Source: an uncultured Acetobacteraceae bacterium
GTDB taxonomy: Bacteria; Pseudomonadota; Alphaproteobacteria; Acetobacterales; Acetobacteraceae
Direction: 5' to 3'
DNA length: 9,115 nt
Assembly: GCA_903839965.1 (NCBI GenBank)
Contig: CAIMEK010000074.1
Span: 1 to 9,115 of the forward strand
Both the position numbers and the translations under genes were made by a program. Below are positions 5,094-9,115 of the stretch, in pieces (within the stretch, counting starts at the first letter, position 1; each line of letters begins with the position of its first letter). Under the pieces are notes generated by a model. That model searched no databases. It was given only the letters and a program-made list of their open reading frames with translations, and was not told the DNA's origin.

Positions 5094-6566
5094 GTGGCGA
5101 TCCCTCCGGAGCAGGGGGCGACGGCGGCGCTGCTCGGCAGCCTGGCCGGCGCGCCGCCGGTGGAAACGCCGATCTCCGCCGTGTTCCTCGGCGCCGACAC
5201 GGTGTGGAAGCTGCGCAAGGCGGTGCGCTTGGCGTTCCTCGATTTCACCGACCCCAACGAGCGCCGACGCAGCGCGTGGCGCGAATTCGACCTCAACCGC
5301 CAGGCCGCGCCGGGCCTGTATCGCGACGTGGTGGAGGTGGTGCGCCGGCCGGACGGCACGTCCGCGCTCGGCGGCGAGGGCGAGGCGGTGGATTGGGTGG
5401 TACGCATGGCGCGCCTGCCGGCGGAGGACTTCCTCGAGCGCCGCCTGCCCGACCGCCTCGACGGGCCCCTGCTGGACGCGCTCGCCGACGCGATCGCCGC
5501 CGGCCACGCCGACCTGGAGCCGGTCTACAGGGACCAGGTCGCCGCGATGGTGGTGGCGGTCGAGAGCAATGCCCGGGCCGCTCTGGCGGCGGGGCTGCCC
5601 GATGCGCGCTTGGCGGAATGGCAGGTGGGCATTCTGGCCGCGCTCGCCATCCGGGCCGGCTGGCTGCGCGCGCGCAGCGCGGCTGGCTTCGTCCGCCGCG
5701 CGCACGGCGACCTGCATCTCGGCAACATCTGCCTCTGGCAGGGCCGGCCGGTGCCGTTCGACGCGCTCGAATTCGACGAGGAACTGGCGACCATCGACCT
5801 CGCCTACGACCTGGCGTTCCTGCTGATGGACCTCGACGTGCGCGCCGGCCGGCCCGCCGCCAACCGGGTGCTGAACCGCTACGTCGCCCGTACCGGCGAC
5901 CATGCGCTGGTCGCCGGTTTGCCGCCGTTCCTGTCGCTGAGGGCACTGGTGCGCGCGCATGTCGAGGCGAACCGCGGCGACGCCCGCGCGGCGGGGCGCT
6001 ATTTCGCGGCGGCGTTTGCCTATTTGCGGCCGCCGACGCCGGTGGTGGTAGCGGTCGGCGGCCTGCCCGGCACCGGCAAGTCGACGCTGGCGCGCGCGCT
6101 GGCGCCCGAACTCGGCGCCGCGCCCGGCGCGCTGGTGTTGCGCAGCGACGAAATCCGCAAGCGTCGCCACGGGGTGCCGCCGGAGCAGCGCCTGCCCGCC
6201 GCGGCCTACGCCGAGCCGGTCAGCCGCGGCGTGCTGGCCGAACTCTGCCGCGCCGCCGCCGAAACCGTGGCCGCCGGCCATGCCGTCATCGCCGATGCCA
6301 CCTTCCTCGATCGCGCCGATCGGCAGGCCGTTGCGCAAGCGGCCGGACGGGCCCATTTTCTCGGTGCCTGGCTGCAGGCCCCGCTCGGGGAGCTGGAGGC
6401 GCGCGTGGCCAACCGCGGCGCCGACGCCTCGGACGCCGATGTCGGGGTGCTGCGGCGGATCGCGCCGGCCGATACCGGGCCGGGCGAGTGGCTGGCGGTG
6501 GACGCCACCGATGCGGCCGGGGCGCTCACGGCGGTGCGTCGGGGATTGTGCGCGCAGCCGTGCTAG
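5094..6566 (+). CDS. APH-like kinase fused to a P-loop (AAA-type) kinase, 490 aa
   Basis: This is a two-domain protein of the group usually annotated 'bifunctional aminoglycoside phosphotransferase/ATP-binding protein'. Residues about 30-300 form a protein-kinase-like APH domain: VWKLRKAVRLAFLDF with the likely ATP-binding lysine, the Brenner-type catalytic loop HGDLHLGN (204-211), and ALEFDEELATIDLAYDLAFL with the metal-binding aspartate. Residues about 317-490 form a P-loop kinase, with Walker A GLPGTGKS (323-330), then LRSDEIRKRRHG and ADATFLDRADR, as in gluconate kinase/zeta-toxin/Cobalamin-P-guanylyltransferase-like small kinases. The substrates are unknown; antibiotic resistance should not be assumed, as these fusions are widespread chromosomal proteins. 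The start is GTG at 5094, two bases after the pdxH stop, with no clear ribosome-binding site, which points to translational coupling. No earlier or later start fits the domain. Confidence 0.85.
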   Translation: MAIPPEQGATAALLGSLAGAPPVETPISAVFLGADTVWKLRKAVRLAFLDFTDPNERRRSAWREFDLNRQAAPGLYRDVVEVVRRPDGTSALGGEGEAVDWVVRMARLPAEDFLERRLPDRLDGPLLDALADAIAAGHADLEPVYRDQVAAMVVAVESNARAALAAGLPDARLAEWQVGILAALAIRAGWLRARSAAGFVRRAHGDLHLGNICLWQGRPVPFDALEFDEELATIDLAYDLAFLLMDLDVRAGRPAANRVLNRYVARTGDHALVAGLPPFLSLRALVRAHVEANRGDARAAGRYFAAAFAYLRPPTPVVVAVGGLPGTGKSTLARALAPELGAAPGALVLRSDEIRKRRHGVPPEQRLPAAAYAEPVSRGVLAELCRAAAETVAAGHAVIADATFLDRADRQAVAQAAGRAHFLGAWLQAPLGELEARVANRGADASDADVGVLRRIAPADTGPGEWLAVDATDAAGALTAVRRGLCAQPC

Positions 6567-6571
6567 ACTGC

Positions 6572-6594
6572 CGTCGATCGTATGCCGATCGGCG
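6572..6594 (+). terminator. Stem-loop between the kinase fusion and the stress protein gene
   Basis: CGTCGATCG (6572-6580) pairs with CGATCGGCG (6586-6594) around the loop TATGC, giving nine pairs with one G-U. It begins six bases after the kinase stop codon, and only a poor T-containing stretch (TGTCCTGTTT) follows. It could be a weak terminator or attenuator that lowers read-through into the usp gene. The pairing is certain, the function is not. Confidence 0.35.
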
Positions 6595-6617
6595 TGTCCT
6601 GTTTGGGGAGACCGACC

Positions 6618-7484
6618 ATGGCCATCCGCAAGCTGCTCTTGCCATTGACCGGCACCGCTGCCGGCGAGGCCGCGCTGGCGACCGCATTGATGGTTGCCCG
6701 CATCTGGAAGGCGCATGTCACCGCGCTGCACGTGCGCGTGGACAGTCGCGACGTGGCGCCGCTGGCCGGCGAGGGCCTGTCCGGCGCGATGATCGAGGAA
6801 ATGATGTCGGCCACCGAAAAGGAGAGCGCCGAGCGCGCCCATGCGGTGCGCACGATGTTCGAGCGCTTCGTGGCCGAGCACGGACTGACCGTGCAGGAAG
6901 CCCGCTACGGCACCGGCGATGCCACCGCGAGCTTCGCCGCGGTCACCGGCCGCGAGGAGGACCTGGTGGCCCAGCAGGCGCGGTTGGCCGACCTGACCGT
7001 GGTACCGCATCCCGAGGCGGGCGAGGACGTGTCGTCGTCTGATGCGTTGCACGCGGTGTTGTTCGATTCCGGCCGTCCGGTGCTGATCGCGCCGCGGAAT
7101 GCGCCGGCGCATCTTGGCCAGCGGGTGGCGGTGGCCTGGAACGGCACCGCTGAATCCGCCCAGGCCGTGTGGGCGGCGATTCCCTGGATGCGTCGCGCCG
7201 AGGTGGTGCGGGTGCTGACCGCTGAGGAATACCAGCGCCGCGGCCCGGGGGCGCCGGAGCTGCAGGACTACCTGGCGCTGCACGGCATCGAGGCGGAACT
7301 CGCCACCTTCAAGCCGATCGACCGCGAGGTCGGCGCCGGGCTGCTGAAGGCGGCGCGCGAATTCGGCGCCGACCTGCTGTGCATGGGGGCCTATTCGCAC
7401 TCGCGGCTGCGCCAGCTCATCCTGGGCGGGGTGACGCGCCACGTGCTGGAAAAGGCCGATCTGCCCGTGATGATGAACAGGTGA
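6618..7484 (+). CDS. Tandem universal stress protein, 288 aa
   Basis: This is a cytosolic protein made of two UspA domains in one chain, a common layout in alphaproteobacteria, where such proteins respond to starvation or other stress by binding nucleotide. Domain 1 (about 1-145) begins MAIRKLLLPLTGTAAGEAAL and ends with ADLTVVPHPEA...SGRPVLIAP; it lacks the ATP-binding glycine motif. Domain 2 (about 150-288) begins QRVAVAWNGTAESAQAV and ends GADLLCMGAYSHSRLRQLIL then GGVTRHVLEKADLPVMM. That ending matches G-x2-G-x9-G-(S/T) except that the second glycine is serine (S260) and the last position is glycine (G271), so ATP binding is uncertain. The ATG at 6618 follows a GGGGAG site by seven bases and is preferred over an in-frame ATG at 6582 that lies in the stem-loop. 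It is 51 bases after the kinase fusion and one base before the MarR gene. Confidence 0.9.
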   Translation: MAIRKLLLPLTGTAAGEAALATALMVARIWKAHVTALHVRVDSRDVAPLAGEGLSGAMIEEMMSATEKESAERAHAVRTMFERFVAEHGLTVQEARYGTGDATASFAAVTGREEDLVAQQARLADLTVVPHPEAGEDVSSSDALHAVLFDSGRPVLIAPRNAPAHLGQRVAVAWNGTAESAQAVWAAIPWMRRAEVVRVLTAEEYQRRGPGAPELQDYLALHGIEAELATFKPIDREVGAGLLKAAREFGADLLCMGAYSHSRLRQLILGGVTRHVLEKADLPVMMNR

Positions 7485-7485
7485 C

Positions 7486-7938
7486 GTGTACGGGGTGGAG
7501 GATCCGGCGGTTGAGGAGGCCGTCCGGACCTATGTGAAGCTGATGCGCGCCAGCCGCTCCGTGCAGGCGCGCATCGAGCCGGCGTTGGCGGCGCGCGGCC
7601 TGACGCCCACCCAGCTCGGCGTGCTGGAGGCGCTGCTGCACAAGGGTGCGATGACGCATCGCGAGTTGGGCCGCAAGGTACTGACCAGCGCCGCCAACAT
7701 GACCGACGTGGTGGACAAGCTGGAACGGCGCGAACTGGTGCGGCGGGTGCGCGACCGGGCCGACCGGCGCGCCGTGCGGGTGGAGTTGACCGAGGCCGGC
7801 CGGGCGTTGATCGAGCACCTGTTCCCGCGCCACGCTGCCGACATCGCGCGCGCCATGGCGGGGCTGCCGGTCGGGGAGTTGCGGGCGCTAGGGGACTTGC
7901 TGCGCCGGTTGGGGGCGGCGGAGACGGAGTCGGACTGA
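7486..7938 (+). CDS. MarR-family transcriptional regulator
   Basis: This is a 150-residue protein with the MarR winged-helix fold; such proteins bind DNA as dimers and usually repress nearby genes until a small ligand is bound. Visible elements are the N-terminal dimer helix (VRTYVKLMRASRSVQARIEPALAARGL, 13-39), TPTQLGVLEALLHKGAMTHRELGRKVL (40-66), the recognition helix region TSAANMTDVVDKLERRELV (67-85), the wing DRADRRAVRVELTEAG (90-105), and a C-terminal dimer helix. The start is GTG at 7486, one base after the usp stop. No ribosome-binding site is distinct, so coupling to usp translation is likely; a second GTG at 7495 is possible. Being last in the run with usp suggests control of usp or of a stress response (inference). 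The ligand and target are not visible. The gene ends nine bases from the convergent methyltransferase gene. Confidence 0.92.
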   Translation: MYGVEDPAVEEAVRTYVKLMRASRSVQARIEPALAARGLTPTQLGVLEALLHKGAMTHRELGRKVLTSAANMTDVVDKLERRELVRRVRDRADRRAVRVELTEAGRALIEHLFPRHAADIARAMAGLPVGELRALGDLLRRLGAAETESD

Positions 7939-7947
7939 GTTTGTCGC

Positions 7948-8601
7948 CTACGCCTCCCCCGGCGGAAGCAGGCGATAAAGCGTGGCGGTGCGTTCGGGGT
8001 GGTCTTCCAGCTCGCGCGTGGTCGGCACCAGGTAGCGCGCCAGCGGCTGCATCCCGTCGGTGGGCAGGTAGGCACGGCCAGGGTCGGCGACCCAGACCTC
8101 CGCCGTGCCGGCCAGGCCACGCAGCCAGGGCAGAATGTGCGCGGTCATCGGGGCGGCGTAGCAGACGTCGCCGCACATAATCAGGTCCCACCGGCCCGGC
8201 GCGCCGACCAGATCCGCGACCAGGGCGGTCACCGCGGCGGCGTTGGCCTCGGCGTTCAGCGCGATGGCGGCCGCCGCCAGCGGATCGATCTCGGCCGCCT
8301 CCACCCGCGCGGCGCCGGCACGGGCGCAGGCGATGGCGGCGATGCCGCAACCGGCGGCGAAGTCCAGCACGCGCCGGCCCGCCACCACCTGGGGATGGTC
8401 CAGCACATAGCGCGCCAGCGCCTGCCCGCCCGGCCAGGCGAAGGCCCAGAACGGCGGCTCCAGGCCGGTGCGGGCCAGCCAGTCCTCGGTGGCCTGCCAG
8501 ATCGGGGTAATCTCGCTGGCCAGGTGCAGGGCGAGCTCGGGAACCAGCGGCGCGTGAGCGAGCCCGGTGTTGGCGCGCACGAAGGCGGCGGGATCGATCA
8601 C
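7948..8601 (-). CDS. Protein methyltransferase, ETF-beta lysine methyltransferase type
   Basis: This is a 217-residue class I SAM-dependent methyltransferase. The N-terminus (DPAAFVRANTG, then PLVPELALHLASEITPIWQATEDWL, then PPFWAFAWPGGQALARYVLD) is the pattern of the bacterial/mitochondrial ETF-beta lysine methyltransferases (METTL20-like), which methylate lysines of the electron transfer flavoprotein beta subunit near its contact site with dehydrogenases. The Rossmann motif I is VLDFAAGCGI (78-87), the acidic SAM-binding residues are E104 and D106 (EIDP), and WDLIMCGDVCY, then DPGRAYLP, follow. It is often labelled 'nicotinamide N-methyltransferase-like' in databases. The start is GTG at 8601, inside the GTGA that also ends ubiA; the 4-base overlap implies translational coupling. 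The substrate is inferred from family resemblance; other protein substrates are possible. Confidence 0.82.
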   Translation of the reverse strand: MIDPAAFVRANTGLAHAPLVPELALHLASEITPIWQATEDWLARTGLEPPFWAFAWPGGQALARYVLDHPQVVAGRRVLDFAAGCGIAAIACARAGAARVEAAEIDPLAAAAIALNAEANAAAVTALVADLVGAPGRWDLIMCGDVCYAAPMTAHILPWLRGLAGTAEVWVADPGRAYLPTDGMQPLARYLVPTTRELEDHPERTATLYRLLPPGEA

Positions 8602-9115
8602 AGCCGACCCAGCAGGATCGCCAGCCCGACCACGAGGCCGACGTCGCGGTTGGCCTTGAACAGCGCCAGGCAAAGGGCGGGGTCGTGGATGTCGAGCCGC
8701 ACGACCTGGCGGGCCAGCAGTGCGGCGGCCGCGGCGAGGACGGCGAAGAAGCCCCAGGACAGCCCGGCCAGCCAGCCCGTCAGCGCCAGCAGCGCCACCG
8801 TCGCGGCGTAGCAGGCGGCCAGGAAAGGCTGCGAGGATTCGCCCCACAACCGGGCGGTGGACCGCACCCCGACCAGGGCGTCGTCCTCGCGGTCCTGGTG
8901 GGCGTAGATGGTGTCGTAGCCCAGGATCCAGGCGATGACGGCGAGGTAGAGCGCGGCGGCGGCGGCGTCGAGCCGGCCGGCGGCGGCGGCGTAGCCCATC
9001 GGCGCGCCCCAGCCGAAGGTGACGCCGAGCATCACCTGCGGCCACCAGGTGACCCGCTTGGCCAGCGGATAGAGCACCACCAGCAGCAGCGAGCCCACCC
9101 CGAGGGCCTGCGCCA
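8598..9115 (-). CDS. ubiA: 4-hydroxybenzoate polyprenyltransferase, C-terminal part
   Basis: UbiA is an inner-membrane enzyme that attaches the polyprenyl chain to 4-hydroxybenzoate, the first membrane step of ubiquinone synthesis, using Mg2+. Only about the last 172 residues (family length about 290-320) are in the window; the N-terminus, with the first aspartate motif, lies beyond the right edge. Visible are LYPLAKRVTWWPQVMLGVTFGWGAPMGY, typical of UbiA, and the second Asp-rich site YDTIYAHQDREDD (Y-D-x6-D-x3-D), followed by GVRSTARLWGE. Hydrophobic helices include AALYLAVIAWILG, ATVALLALTGWLAGL and FFAVLAAAAALLA. The chain ends LLGRL-TGA, whose last bases overlap the methyltransferase start. 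4-Hydroxybenzoate specificity is inferred from the close match to UbiA rather than to other prenyltransferases of the superfamily. Confidence 0.92.
   Translation of the reverse strand, partial: AQALGVGSLLLVVLYPLAKRVTWWPQVMLGVTFGWGAPMGYAAAAGRLDAAAAALYLAVIAWILGYDTIYAHQDREDDALVGVRSTARLWGESSQPFLAACYAATVALLALTGWLAGLSWGFFAVLAAAAALLARQVVRLDIHDPALCLALFKANRDVGLVVGLAILLGRL

Noticed and set aside
6546..6569. Promoter for usp (TTGTGC ... TGCTAGACT)
   Set aside because: The TAGACT could be an extended -10, but the spacing to TTGTGC is only 12 bases and nothing -35-like lies at 17 bases.
5204..7042. 612-residue plus-strand frame with G/R/A-rich product
   Set aside because: It overlaps the kinase fusion and usp in another frame and is low-complexity without motifs.
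4821..7442. 873-residue open frame on the minus strand
   Set aside because: It lies antisense to pdxH, the kinase fusion and usp, all of which have clear family motifs. Its product is R/H/Q/G-rich, typical of a shadow frame in GC-rich DNA.
1..9115. CRISPR arrays, tRNA or rRNA genes, toxin-antitoxin or defence islands
   Set aside because: No regular direct repeats, cloverleaf or rRNA-like stretches were seen, and no recognisable toxin-antitoxin pair or defence gene is present; the APH-like domain is not evidence of a resistance island.

Overview
The window is GC-rich chromosomal DNA, most likely from an alphaproteobacterium. The closest fit is a member of the Rhodospirillales/Acetobacteraceae type, judged from the fabI-aroC pair next to a divergent pdxH, the style of the proteins, and a UbiA/ETF-beta methyltransferase pair. 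The species cannot be named from the sequence alone. Most of the window is ordinary housekeeping DNA. No CRISPR array, rRNA, tRNA or complete mobile element is visible.

Region by region: (1) Bases 1 to about 700 are a graveyard of broken sequence. It holds a 5'-truncated IS1182-type transposase fragment running off the left edge (minus strand), a 14-bp inverted repeat, a strong imperfect hairpin, a frameshifted tail that looks like the C-terminus of a large secreted repeat protein (minus strand), and the C-terminal stub of an rve/DDE (IS3/IS481-like) transposase (plus strand). (2) From 711 to 4346 the minus strand carries a run that reads, in transcription order, fabI (enoyl-ACP reductase), aroC (chorismate synthase), a 400-residue protein of unknown function, and a 51-residue small protein. 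(3) After a 169-bp divergent intergenic region, the plus strand carries a tightly packed run: pdxH (pyridoxine 5'-phosphate oxidase), an APH-like kinase fused to a P-loop kinase, a tandem universal stress protein, and a MarR-type regulator (4516 to 7938). (4) Convergent to these, on the minus strand, are ubiA (4-hydroxybenzoate polyprenyltransferase, cut by the right edge) and, overlapping it by 4 bases, a methyltransferase of the ETF-beta lysine methyltransferase type.

Functionally, AroC makes chorismate, which is the source of the 4-hydroxybenzoate that UbiA prenylates for ubiquinone. ETF passes electrons to ubiquinone through ETF:ubiquinone oxidoreductase, so coupling ubiA to an ETF-beta methyltransferase is biochemically sensible. 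FabI and PdxH are core fatty-acid and cofactor enzymes. The least explained items are the 400-residue protein, which has what may be a degenerate PD-(D/E)XK-like core and two competing start codons; the 51-residue protein after it; the two-kinase fusion; and the layered debris at the left end. I see no convincing evidence of a wholly new multi-gene system.
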